From Chloroflexota bacterium (GTDB lineage Bacteria; Chloroflexota; Chloroflexia; JAMDCE01): DNA of 5,963 nt. The stretch's first letter is position 1, and the number at the start of each line of letters is the position of its first letter. The notes beneath the pieces were generated by a model. It was not told the DNA's origin. It was given only the letters and a program-made list of their open reading frames with translations, and searched no databases. The stretch spans positions 1-5,963 of the forward strand of contig JAMDCE010000609.1 of the NCBI GenBank assembly GCA_023489135.1, given 5' to 3'. Shown here piece by piece: positions 1 through 5,820 of this stretch. The position numbers were made by a program, and so were the translations under genes.

Positions 1-1859
1 AGACGCTGAACCATCATCAGCGGCTGGACAAAGTGGGCGCCTACCTCAGCAACGAGATCGAGATTCTCGAGATGGAGCAGCGCATTCGCTCCCGCGTACG
101 CCAGCAGATGGACCGCAACCAGAGGGAATACTACCTCAAAGAGCAGCTGAAGGCTATTCACGACGAACTCGGCGGCGAGCACGGGAATGAGATATCGGAA
201 CTTCGAGAGAAGATCGATAGCAAAGGCCTTCCCGAGGACGTGGCCACCAGAATGCGCAAAGAAGTCAACCGGCTCGAGCGAATGACCTCAACTTCACCGG
301 AAAGCGCCGTCATCCGGAATTACGTCGACTGGATCCTTTCGCTCCCCTGGCAAGAGCACACCGCGGATTGTCTCGATATAGATGTGGCCGAGCGGATTCT
401 TAACGAAGACCACTTCGGCCTGGAAAAAGTGAAGGAGAGAATCATCGAGTTTCTGGCCGTTCGTCAACTGACGGCCGAGGCCAGCACCAAGATGAAAGGT
501 CCTATCCTGTGCCTGATCGGCCCTCCAGGAGTCGGCAAGACTAGCCTTGGCCAGTCTGTGGCGCGCGCGATGGGTCGAAAGTTCGTCCGAATTAGCCTGG
601 GCGGGGTGCGCGATGAGGCGGAGGTTCGCGGTCATCGCCGGACGTACGTCGGCGCACTGCCAGGAAGAATAATTCAGGCCGTGAAGAACGCGGGGACCAG
701 GAATCCCGTCATCCTGTTGGACGAAATAGATAAGATGACCTCCGACTTCCGGGGCGACCCTTCAGCGGCACTTCTTGAAGTGCTCGACCCCGAGCAGAAC
801 TACATGTTCACCGATCACTACCTCGAGGTCCCGTACGACCTCTCTGAAGTGATGTTCATTACCACCGGCAACGTCCTGTACAACGTCCCCCGGCCACTCC
901 AGGATAGGATGGAAGTGATCGAGATCGGCGGTTATACCGAGGAGGAGAAGGTCCAAATAGCGCGCCGGCATCTCTTGCCGAAACAGGTGGTAGCCCACGG
1001 CCTTAAGCCGCACTATATCGAGATTTCCGATCGGGTTTTGCGCCTCATTCTCAGGTACTACACGCGAGAGGCTGGCGTGCGCAACTTGGAGAGAAGGCTG
1101 GCCGCCATCTGTCGGAAAGCGGCACGGCGCTTCGTGCAAGCAAGAGGTACTCGGGTCCGCATCACCCCGCACAGCCTCGAGGAGTATCTAGGACCTCGCC
1201 GTTATCCCTATGAGACAAGCTTTGGTGCCGGCCAGATAGGTGTTGCCATCGGTTTGGCCTGGACCGAGCACGGCGGCGAATTGTTGCCAGTCGAGGTGGC
1301 GACTATGCCGGGGAAGGGTGGCTTGACCATCACGGGTCGGTTGGGCGACGTGATGCAAGAGTCAGCCAAAGCCGCGCTTAGCTACGCCAGGTCTCGATCT
1401 GAACAACTCCAAATCGACCGGGATTTCCAGGAGACAGTGGACCTGCACATTCACCTCCCTGAGGGGGCCATCCCCAAAGACGGACCTTCGGCTGGAATAA
1501 CGATAGCGACAGCGCTTATTTCTGCGCTAACCAAGCGTCCGGTGCGAAGTGACGTCGCTATGACGGGCGAGATTACGCTTCGCGGGCGGGTTCTGCCCAT
1601 AGGTGGCCTCAAGGAAAAGGCAATGGCCGCTCATCGCGCTGGAATCAAACGTATTGTCGCGCCGCAGGAGAACGAACGCGACGTCGTCGAAATCCCGCGC
1701 AACGTCAGGCGCGAGATGGAATTCATTTGGGTGGAAGAAATGGACCAGGTTATTAACGAAGCCTTCGCCCTCCAAGAACCTATTATTGATGAGAAGGAGA
1801 CTTCGGCCGACAACGTGAGCTTCGAAACCAACTCCCAGAATACATTTCTGGGAACGTAG
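1..1859 (+). CDS. lon: ATP-dependent protease La (Lon), 5'-truncated by the window edge
   Basis: Lon is a cytoplasmic homohexameric AAA+ serine protease that unfolds and degrades damaged and regulatory proteins. The reading frame is open from base 3, giving 618 visible residues. The usual length is about 780-820, so most of the N-terminal substrate-binding domain lies outside. Numbering from the GTG codon at 33, the sequence shows the end of the coiled-coil N-domain (residues 1-90), Walker A GPPGVGKT (163-170), the pore-loop segment [16 protein letters not shown], Walker B ILLDEID (DE at 230-231) and a putative arginine finger in QDRMEV. The protease domain follows, with PKDGPSAG (catalytic Ser486) and GGLKEK (Lys529); the 43-residue spacing equals that of the E. 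coli Ser679/Lys722 dyad. The GTG at 33 is an internal codon, not the start. The last 25 or so residues form a polar tail beyond the usual end. The gene is intact as far as visible and first in the co-directional cluster. Confidence 0.97.
   Translation, partial: TLNHHQRLDKVGAYLSNEIEILEMEQRIRSRVRQQMDRNQREYYLKEQLKAIHDELGGEHGNEISELREKIDSKGLPEDVATRMRKEVNRLERMTSTSPESAVIRNYVDWILSLPWQEHTADCLDIDVAERILNEDHFGLEKVKERIIEFLAVRQLTAEASTKMKGPILCLIGPPGVGKTSLGQSVARAMGRKFVRISLGGVRDEAEVRGHRRTYVGALPGRIIQAVKNAGTRNPVILLDEIDKMTSDFRGDPSAALLEVLDPEQNYMFTDHYLEVPYDLSEVMFITTGNVLYNVPRPLQDRMEVIEIGGYTEEEKVQIARRHLLPKQVVAHGLKPHYIEISDRVLRLILRYYTREAGVRNLERRLAAICRKAARRFVQARGTRVRITPHSLEEYLGPRRYPYETSFGAGQIGVAIGLAWTEHGGELLPVEVATMPGKGGLTITGRLGDVMQESAKAALSYARSRSEQLQIDRDFQETVDLHIHLPEGAIPKDGPSAGITIATALISALTKRPVRSDVAMTGEITLRGRVLPIGGLKEKAMAAHRAGIKRIVAPQENERDVVEIPRNVRREMEFIWVEEMDQVINEAFALQEPIIDEKETSADNVSFETNSQNTFLGT
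1833..1853 (+). repeat. Perfect 8-bp inverted repeat at the 3' end of lon
   Basis: TCCCAGAA (1833-1840) and TTCTGGGA (1846-1853) form a perfect 8-bp stem with a 5-nt loop, inside the last codons of lon and ending 3 nt before its stop codon. No T-run follows, so it does not look like a classical intrinsic terminator. It could be an mRNA-processing or 3'-stabilising hairpin that lowers readthrough into the downstream genes, or a DNA operator. Its role is inferred. Confidence 0.5.
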
Positions 1860-1901
1860 ATTAGGAAGGGAAGCTAACGCCAGGCCTATTAGAAAAACCA
1901 C

Positions 1902-3680
1902 GTGTCAAACAACAAGAAAACAAGACAGCAGGGCAAGGAGAGTTCGCATGCCGCTTCAATGAGTTGGCGGCGCATAGATTTGCATATTCATACTCCTGCC
2001 TCGACCCAATGTTATCGTGATCCAAACGTTTCTTACCTGGCCATCCTCCAGAAGGCCGAGGAACGTGGTCTAGACGTTATCGCCTTCACCGATCACAATA
2101 CCATAAGTGGCTACGCCAAGATGCGCGGTGAGATCGAGAATCTCACCCTCTTGGAGAGCCTTCAGCGCATCACCCTCGCGGAGGCCCGCACCCTTGCGGA
2201 GTATCGCCGGCTCCTCAGCAAGATTCTGGTTTTGCCAGGTTTCGAGTTCACCGCTACTTTGGGCTTTCATATCCTGGGAATCTTCTCCGAGCGGACTTCG
2301 CTCCGAAGAATCGAACACATTCTGCTGGACTTGAATGTTGCCGAGGACAAGATGGCCCTTGGAAGTCCAGAGGTAGGGGCCACCACAGACGTCTTGGCCG
2401 CCTATGCCACCATCGCTAACTCCGGCGGCCTAGTTATTGCCGCGCACGCCAACTCGACCAGCGGCGTGGCCATGCAAGGTTTCAATTTTGGCGGGCAGAC
2501 TAAGATCTCTTACACTCAGGATCCCAATCTCCACGCTCTGGAGGTGACGGACCTGGAGAGTGCCAGTCGCAGGCGCACGGCGGCCTTCTACAACGGCAGC
2601 AAGCCGGAGTATCCGCGGCGGATGCATTGCATCCAGGGATCTGATGCCCACCAGTTGGACCGAGACCCGGCCGATCGCACGAAGGCTTGCGGCATTGGCG
2701 AAAGAGCGACAGAGGTCCTGGTTCCGGAGGTTAGCTTCGCCGCGCTTAAGCAGCTATTCCTCAGCGACGGATTCTCTCGCACTCGTCCTTCCCGGCCCAC
2801 GGAGGCGCCCTTTGACCATATCAAGGCCGCGCGGGAAGAAGGCCCCAATCTGGTTCAGTCCTTCCACGAGCGGCTCGGAACCAAGCGCAACAAGTCCAAT
2901 ACTATTCTCAAGGACATCGTCGCCTTCGCTAACACCAACGGTGGAACTATCTACATTGGCGTCGGCGCGAATCCGAGTGTTCCCCCTCTTGGGATAGAAC
3001 ACCCAGAGGAGGCGGTCGAGATTCTCAAGCGGGAGGTGCACAAGAACATCTCCCCCTTGCTCGACGTGAGCATAGACAGCAAGACTAGCGATGGGAAAAT
3101 ACTCCTCCAGGTGAACGTCCCGAAAGGCCCTGACACCCCGTACGTCCTGGGATCCAGCCAAGTGTACATCAGGCAGGAATCAGAGACCAGCCTGGCCGTG
3201 CGAGATGAAATCGTCCGCCTGGTGCTGGATGCCCGGCGAGAGGTAGAATTTGAGCCGAAGAAGCCCGAGGTGGCCGAGGTAGTTACGGAGCCAGCCCCAG
3301 AGGTGACAACCGGCGCTGAAGAAGCCCCGATGGTCGAGCCGCCCAAGACAGGTGTTGAGATTGTCGACTCAGTCCAGCGAGACAACATCCTCTATCATAT
3401 AATGAAGGACCTCCGAAACGGGAACATCGTGCAAAACGTGACCCGCTTCTCGGCGCGACGCCTGTGGCGCTACGCCATTACGCAGAAAGAAGACCATGAT
3501 CTCACGCAGAGCGACATCACCTGGCAGAAGGATATTGGTCTCTGGAAAACCTATAAGAGGGCCGGCCTGAGGCGCTACGATCTGGTTCAGCGGGATGGCA
3601 AAAATGGCCTACACGTATACTACGGCGTGACCGAGGAGGGTATTCACGGGGACTGGAAAGTCTTCGTTACTGGTGACTAA
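1902..3680 (+). CDS. PHP-domain phosphoesterase fused to a Schlafen AlbA_2 domain
   Basis: This is a 592-residue fusion. Residues 21-255 are a PHP metal-dependent phosphoesterase with a complete ligand set: DLHIH (H28, H30), TDHN (D64, H65), E115, H123, H182 and GSDAH (D248, H250). Catalytic activity is therefore likely. Residues about 313-445 resemble the AlbA_2 (Schlafen-type, formerly AAA_4) putative nucleic-acid-binding domain, with the hallmark DIVAFANTNGGTIYIGV. A Glu/Pro/Val-rich, probably disordered linker (446-485) leads to a basic, aromatic C-terminal domain (488-592) that I cannot name. No signal peptide or membrane segment is visible, so it is probably cytoplasmic. The substrate is unknown; a nucleic-acid or nucleotide phosphoester is inferred. 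The start is uncertain. GTG at 1902 lacks a nearby Shine-Dalgarno site, while ATG at 1959 (residue 20, just before the first PHP motif) is the likely alternative. The gene lies 42 nt after lon and 6 nt before the next gene. Confidence 0.88.
   Translation: MSNNKKTRQQGKESSHAASMSWRRIDLHIHTPASTQCYRDPNVSYLAILQKAEERGLDVIAFTDHNTISGYAKMRGEIENLTLLESLQRITLAEARTLAEYRRLLSKILVLPGFEFTATLGFHILGIFSERTSLRRIEHILLDLNVAEDKMALGSPEVGATTDVLAAYATIANSGGLVIAAHANSTSGVAMQGFNFGGQTKISYTQDPNLHALEVTDLESASRRRTAAFYNGSKPEYPRRMHCIQGSDAHQLDRDPADRTKACGIGERATEVLVPEVSFAALKQLFLSDGFSRTRPSRPTEAPFDHIKAAREEGPNLVQSFHERLGTKRNKSNTILKDIVAFANTNGGTIYIGVGANPSVPPLGIEHPEEAVEILKREVHKNISPLLDVSIDSKTSDGKILLQVNVPKGPDTPYVLGSSQVYIRQESETSLAVRDEIVRLVLDARREVEFEPKKPEVAEVVTEPAPEVTTGAEEAPMVEPPKTGVEIVDSVQRDNILYHIMKDLRNGNIVQNVTRFSARRLWRYAITQKEDHDLTQSDITWQKDIGLWKTYKRAGLRRYDLVQRDGKNGLHVYYGVTEEGIHGDWKVFVTGD
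1935..1962 (+). promoter_or_regulatory. Shine-Dalgarno plus 4-codon mini-ORF overlapping an alternative start
   Basis: AAGGAG (1935-1940) lies 7 nt before an ATG at 1948 that is out of frame with the PHP protein. That mini-ORF reads Met-Pro-Leu-Gln and stops at TGA 1960-1962. The stop overlaps the in-frame ATG at 1959-1961 in the ATGA arrangement typical of translational coupling. The only good ribosome site near the PHP gene therefore points to a tiny leader whose termination would place ribosomes on the codon-20 start. This could be chance; the geometry is what is observed. Confidence 0.3.
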
Positions 3681-3686
3681 AAGAGA

Positions 3687-4202
3687 ATGAATGTCCAGAT
3701 TATTCGAAGTGGTCAGCGCAAGAGGACGGCTAGCGCCAGATTAGTTGGCGACGACATCATCATTCGGATGCCGGCTGGGCTGACCGCCGATGAAGAGAGA
3801 GAATACGTCGAGAAGCTGGTCGAGAGGATTACCAGGAACCAACGCCGCCGCGAATTGAACCTCGATAAGGAGCTATCGCGACGGGCCCAAGAACTTAACA
3901 AGCGCTATTTCGATGGCCGGCTGGCCGTCGCCTCCGTACGGTATGTCACGAACCAGAACTCGCGGTACGGTAGCTGCACTCCAGGCCGGGGGACCATCCG
4001 GGTCTCCGACCGCTTAGCCGAGATGCCTCACTGGGTTCTGGATTACGTCCTCGTCCACGAACTCGCCCACCTCGTCCAGCCGAACCACTCTCCCGCTTTT
4101 TGGACGCTAGTTAAGAGATATGAGAAGGCCGAGCGAGCGATCGGTTACCTGATCGCCTGCGGTGACCAGTTTAAAGAGTATTGGCCCGCGGAAAGAGACT
4201 GA
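3687..4202 (+). CDS. YgjP/DUF45-family (M48-like) zinc metallopeptidase
   Basis: A 171-residue predicted zincin of the YgjP/DUF45 family, related in fold to SprT/WSS1-type peptidases. The N-terminal half (residues 5-50) has the family's basic beta-rich start ending in IIIRMPAG, followed by a charged helical segment. RYGSCTPGRGTIRVSDRL (94-111) matches the conserved R-[WY]-G-S-C block. HELAH (124-128) is the HExxH zinc motif, with His134 in NHSPAFW the likely third ligand. All expected catalytic residues are present. There is no signal peptide, so it is probably cytoplasmic. The ATG follows the PHP stop by only 6 nt with a weak AAAAGAGA Shine-Dalgarno overlapping that stop, which suggests translational coupling. 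Family members remain poorly characterised biochemically, and some related zincins act on DNA-bound proteins. A protein quality-control role beside Lon is inferred. Confidence 0.93.
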   Translation: MNVQIIRSGQRKRTASARLVGDDIIIRMPAGLTADEEREYVEKLVERITRNQRRRELNLDKELSRRAQELNKRYFDGRLAVASVRYVTNQNSRYGSCTPGRGTIRVSDRLAEMPHWVLDYVLVHELAHLVQPNHSPAFWTLVKRYEKAERAIGYLIACGDQFKEYWPAERD

Positions 4203-4204
4203 CG

Positions 4205-4726
4205 ATGGATTTCTGGGAAACGGCCAAGAGGCGTCAGTGCATCCGGCATTTCGATCGGGAGAAAGACATCGAAGATGACGAAGTGCGTAGGCTCTTGGAG
4301 ACGGCCACCATGGCCCCCTCGGCGGGCAATCTCCAGGCGTGGTTTTTTGTCGTCGTTCGCGATGATAAGACCAGGCAAGATCTAGCCCGAGCAGCCTTCG
4401 GCCAGGAGTCTTTGGCAGAGGCTCCTGTGGTGATAGTGGTCTGCGCCGACCTCTCCCGCTCCGCCAGTCGCTACGGGGAGCGGGGTTCGTCCCTCTACTG
4501 CCTCCAAGACACCGCCGCGGCGACGCAGAATCTTCTGCTGTCGGCAACCGCCTTAGATCTTGGCGCATGCTGGGTGGGGGCGTTCTCGGAACAAGCGGTT
4601 GCCAATCTACTGACCCTTCCGTCTCATCAAAGGCCCATCGCTCTCGTGCCGGTGGGAGTCCCCTCAAGGAAGGGACCGAGAACACCGCGACGCCCTCTTG
4701 ACGAAGTGGTCCGGTTTATTCGCTAA
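4205..4726 (+). CDS. Nitroreductase family FMN-dependent oxidoreductase
   Basis: A 173-residue, single-domain nitroreductase-fold protein; such enzymes bind FMN as homodimers and use NAD(P)H to reduce nitroaromatics, quinones, flavins or related substrates. Visible family marks are the N-terminal RRQCIRHFD (9-17, FMN-phosphate arginines), APSAGNLQAW (37-46), QDTAAATQNLLLSATALDLG (101-120) followed by ACWVGAF, and the C-terminal LVPVGVP strand. Length is normal for the short subfamily. ATG at 4205 was chosen over an upstream in-frame TTG at 4181. It starts the conserved MDFWE segment, lies 2 nt after the preceding stop codon, and has GGAAAGAG (4190-4197) 7 nt upstream. No transmembrane segment is visible. 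The physiological substrate cannot be read from the sequence; the linkage with proteases suggests a redox-stress role, which is inference. Confidence 0.94.
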   Translation: MDFWETAKRRQCIRHFDREKDIEDDEVRRLLETATMAPSAGNLQAWFFVVVRDDKTRQDLARAAFGQESLAEAPVVIVVCADLSRSASRYGERGSSLYCLQDTAAATQNLLLSATALDLGACWVGAFSEQAVANLLTLPSHQRPIALVPVGVPSRKGPRTPRRPLDEVVRFIR

Positions 4727-4736
4727 GGGGACAGAG

Positions 4737-5096
4737 ATGCTGCGCGGAACTTTTGAGAAGTTGGTGAGCGAAGCCCTCGATACCTTACCCGAAGAGTTCC
4801 GCGATAAGCTTGCCAACGTCGAAATCGTGATAGAGGACTGGCCGAGCCGGCAAGCGTTGAAAGGACGCGGCACCACAGGTCTTCTTGGCTTGTACGAGGG
4901 CATCCCCTTGTCCAGGCGCAGCAGCGGTTATACGATGGTCTTACCAGACAAGATTACCATTTTCCAAGGGCCTATCGAGAGTCACAGCCATTTTCACGAG
5001 GAAATAAAGAAGCTAGTGCAGAGGGTGGTGATCCATGAGATTGCCCACCATTTCGGGATTGACGACGCTCGCCTACGGGAGTTAGGCTGGGGATAG
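4737..5096 (+). CDS. Zincin_1 (DUF1025) minimal metallopeptidase
   Basis: A 119-residue protein of the Zincin_1/DUF1025 metallopeptidase-like family, the group that includes Thermus TTHA0227. Its C-terminal motif HEIAHHFGIDD (100-110) fits HExxHxxGxxD: His100 and His104 with Asp110 as probable zinc ligands and Glu101 as catalytic base. It continues into the family-typical RLRELGW ending. The N-terminal part (1-80) carries the conserved segments NVEIVIEDWP and TTGLLGLYEGIPL, and DKITIFQGPI precedes the metal helix. Length is normal for the family. ATG at 4737 was chosen because AAGGGGA (4725-4731) lies 5 nt upstream; an in-frame TTG at 4698 would overlap the nitroreductase gene. The gap to that gene is 10 nt, so it is the last member of the operon. 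Family function is not established; peptidase activity is inferred from the motif. Confidence 0.93.
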   Translation: MLRGTFEKLVSEALDTLPEEFRDKLANVEIVIEDWPSRQALKGRGTTGLLGLYEGIPLSRRSSGYTMVLPDKITIFQGPIESHSHFHEEIKKLVQRVVIHEIAHHFGIDDARLRELGWG

Positions 5097-5101
5097 ACGA
5101 C

Positions 5102-5125
5102 GTTGGAGCGTTTCAACGTTCCAAC
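5102..5125 (+). terminator. Terminator-like hairpin after the zincin gene
   Basis: A 24-nt near-perfect palindrome begins 6 nt after the stop codon at 5094-5096. GTTGGAGCGTT pairs with AACGTTCCAAC, about 10 bp closed by a UUCA loop, with one G-U wobble (5108/5119) that pairs only in + strand RNA. The following bases are CCCCTTTACTC, with just three consecutive T residues, so the U-tract is weak. It probably marks the operon 3' end, either as an imperfect intrinsic terminator or as a stabilising hairpin. Confidence 0.55.
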
Positions 5126-5129
5126 CCCT

Positions 5130-5441
5130 TTACTCAAGCGAAGGCCTGTTCTTCTCCTTTCTCGGCATTTCCACCCCTCTCGTCGGCGACTCGACGATAC
5201 GCCATGTCCTTACAGAAACCCGAAGTATTCCCTGAAGGGCGCAAGCTTCCTCGCCCTGGTTATTCCGGTCAGGCTTCTGCCTCCAAGATAGGCAGGGCAA
5301 TCACTCTGGTCGCCTCGTTATCACGGTTTCATCCACCGGTTTTCGGGCTCCATTCTCTCGTCTTGCTCCAAATTAACAGACGAGCCCTCGTCCGGTCAAC
5401 GGCAGAAAGTAAAGAAAAGCGGTTCCGATAACCGTACAATA
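5130..5441 (-). ncRNA. Candidate structured non-coding RNA, possibly omega RNA/HEARO-like
   Basis: Read on the minus strand, this stretch has the texture of a large folded RNA: short helices joined by purine-rich linkers. Helices (plus coordinates) include 5180-5185/5192-5197 (6 bp) stacked on 5164-5168/5199-5203, where a G-U pair forms only in minus-strand RNA. Others are 5237-5241/5252-5256, 5253-5258/5293-5298, 5277-5282/5290-5295 and 5357-5363/5378-5384; some share bases, so they are alternatives. In minus-strand order AGAGTG (5307-5302), GCCTGAC (5274-5268) and TTCTGTAAGG (5217-5208) match, from memory, motifs in the same order in an IscB omega RNA scaffold. That resemblance is recollection and was not checked by alignment. 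No iscB/isrB/tnpB gene adjoins it; 3' of it on this strand lies the opposite-strand zincin gene. Boundaries are approximate. It could instead be another mobile-element relic or chance structure. Confidence 0.3.
5345..5392. repeat. Mutually exclusive inverted repeats
   Basis: Three helices compete for AGACGAG (5378-5384) and its flank. CTCGTCT (5357-5363) pairs with AGACGAG over 7 bp. GACGAG (5379-5384) pairs with CTCGTC (5387-5392) over 6 bp. GGGCTC (5345-5350) pairs with GAGCCC (5382-5387) over 6 bp. The first can be extended by GGG (5345-5347) with CCC (5385-5387) across a 9-nt bulge. They lie in the 5' part of the candidate minus-strand RNA. Helices this short also arise by chance. Confidence 0.35.
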
Positions 5442-5461
5442 AACCCATTATATGGAACCGC
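5419..5461. repeat. 8-bp inverted repeat flanking an A+T-rich segment
   Basis: GCGGTTCC (5419-5426) and GGAACCGC (5454-5461) are perfect inverted copies separated by 27 mostly A+T bases. A competing smaller hairpin, CGGTT/AACCG, sits at 5420-5433. The right arm falls in the spacer of the candidate minus-strand promoter, so it could be an operator, or the arms could be the base of a helix. The function is unknown. Confidence 0.35.
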
Positions 5462-5475
5462 CGGCCTGGTATAAA
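5447..5475 (-). promoter_or_regulatory. Candidate minus-strand sigma-70 promoter
   Basis: On the minus strand TTTATA (5475-5470), 17 bp and a perfect TATAAT (5452-5447) form a plausible housekeeping promoter with a start near 5441. The -35 matches TTGACA in only 4 of 6 positions. It would transcribe towards lower coordinates into the candidate structured RNA; no protein gene lies in that direction. Confidence 0.35.
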
Positions 5476-5530
5476 GAGCGTGAAAAGGAGGAGGGTGGTA
5501 CCGGTAAGGGTAATTATCGGAACGAGCGGA

Positions 5531-5572
5531 AGTTGGCTAGAGGATCGGTGACCTAGTTGAGGCGAGCCAACT
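5531..5572. repeat. 8-bp perfect inverted repeat with inner hairpin
   Basis: AGTTGGCT (5531-5538) and AGCCAACT (5565-5572) pair perfectly across 26 nt. Inside, CTAGAGG and CCTAG can form a smaller, competing hairpin. It lies about 100 bp upstream of the strong promoter, outside the predicted leader. It could be an upstream regulatory site or part of an unrecognised RNA; no function is assigned. Confidence 0.35.
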
Positions 5573-5664
5573 GCTGAGAGGTAGTCTGATAATATATGGC
5601 TCCGCGCGAACTTACTGCATATGTCCCGTATCTAGATGAGAAACTTGACCTCTGACAGGACTGA

Positions 5665-5693
5665 TTGACAGAAGGCAGGGTCGCGTCTATTAT
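5665..5693 (+). promoter_or_regulatory. Near-consensus sigma-70 promoter for the flavoprotein gene
   Basis: A perfect -35 TTGACA (5665-5670), an optimal 17-bp spacer and TATTAT (5688-5693, 5 of 6 matches to TATAAT) predict a start near 5700 and a leader of about 130 nt to the GTG at 5830. The direct repeat TGACAG (5653-5658 and 5666-5671, 13 bp apart) overlaps the -35 box and could be an operator. Orientation and distance fit the downstream flavoprotein gene. Confidence 0.72.
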
Positions 5694-5714
5694 CTGCCAT
5701 GCCAACACCCGGGG

Positions 5715-5745
5715 GCCAGGTTACCGGAATTCCGCCGGTCCTGGC
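5715..5745 (+). repeat. Leader hairpin 1 of the flavoprotein mRNA
   Basis: GCCAGG (5715-5720) pairs with CCTGGC (5740-5745). After a 2-nt bulge (TT, 5721-5722), ACCGG (5723-5727) pairs with CCGGT (5735-5739), closing a 7-nt loop. The result is an 11-bp GC-rich stem starting about 15 nt after the predicted transcription start. No T-run follows, so it is not a terminator. It is likely a structural element of the 5' leader. Confidence 0.55.
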
Positions 5746-5758
5746 GTACTGCACCGTG

Positions 5759-5779
5759 GCGGCCACAGCTTCTGGCCGC
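5759..5779 (+). repeat. Leader hairpin 2 of the flavoprotein mRNA
   Basis: GCGGCCA (5759-5765) and TGGCCGC (5773-5779) form a perfect 7-bp stem with a 7-nt loop CAGCTTC, 13 nt after hairpin 1. An alternative pairing GTGG/CCAC (5756-5759/5763-5766) would disrupt it. It lies directly before the helix that masks the Shine-Dalgarno site, an order often seen in regulatory leaders. Confidence 0.5.
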
Positions 5780-5782
5780 TTG

Positions 5783-5820
5783 CCTCCGGTTTCCCTATTC
5801 TGACCCAGCCCGGAAGGAGG
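5783..5820 (+). promoter_or_regulatory. Shine-Dalgarno site sequestered by an upstream complement
   Basis: The strong ribosome site GGAAGGAGG (5812-5820) is 9 nt before the GTG at 5830. Its whole length can pair upstream: CCTCC (5783-5787) with GGAGG (5816-5820), and TTCC (5791-5794) with GGAA (5812-5815). This gives a 9-bp helix with a single 3-nt bulge (5788-5790) and a 17-nt loop. In this fold the ribosome site would be inaccessible, which suggests translational control, for example by a ligand, a protein or a coupled structural switch in hairpins 1 and 2. No known riboswitch class was recognised. Confidence 0.45.

Noticed and set aside
1833..1853. CIRCE-type heat-shock operator
   Set aside because: The palindrome TCCCAGAA-N5-TTCTGGGA does not match TTAGCACTC-N9-GAGTGCTAA and lies at the 3' end of lon, not its promoter.
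4107..4685. 192-codon open frame on the minus strand opposite the nitroreductase
   Set aside because: It is antisense to a gene with clear family motifs, is Pro/Arg/Ser-rich without domain marks, and reflects the codon bias of the real gene.
5130..5220. Short minus-strand frame ending in GEEQAFA, considered as a tmRNA tag
   Set aside because: There is no tRNA-like domain, no T-arm GGTTCGA and no matching 5'/3' ends on either strand.
5103..5431. Two + strand frames of 62 and 75 codons in the intergenic region
   Set aside because: Neither has a good ribosome site or a recognisable motif. They overlap each other and the inverted repeats, and the second begins inside a motif of the candidate minus RNA.
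5421..5435. tRNA T-arm-like sequence GGTTCCGATAACC
   Set aside because: No acceptor stem, D arm or anticodon arm can be placed around it; it is just a small hairpin.
5491..5503. T-box-like string AGGGTGGTACCG
   Set aside because: It matches the T-box core by eye, but there is no stem I/specifier region, no following terminator pair and no aminoacyl-tRNA synthetase or amino-acid gene downstream.
5485..5551. AAGGAGG followed by GTG and an 18-codon frame
   Set aside because: The ribosome site is only 3 nt from the GTG, the frame is very short, and no family is recognisable. It was kept out for lack of support.
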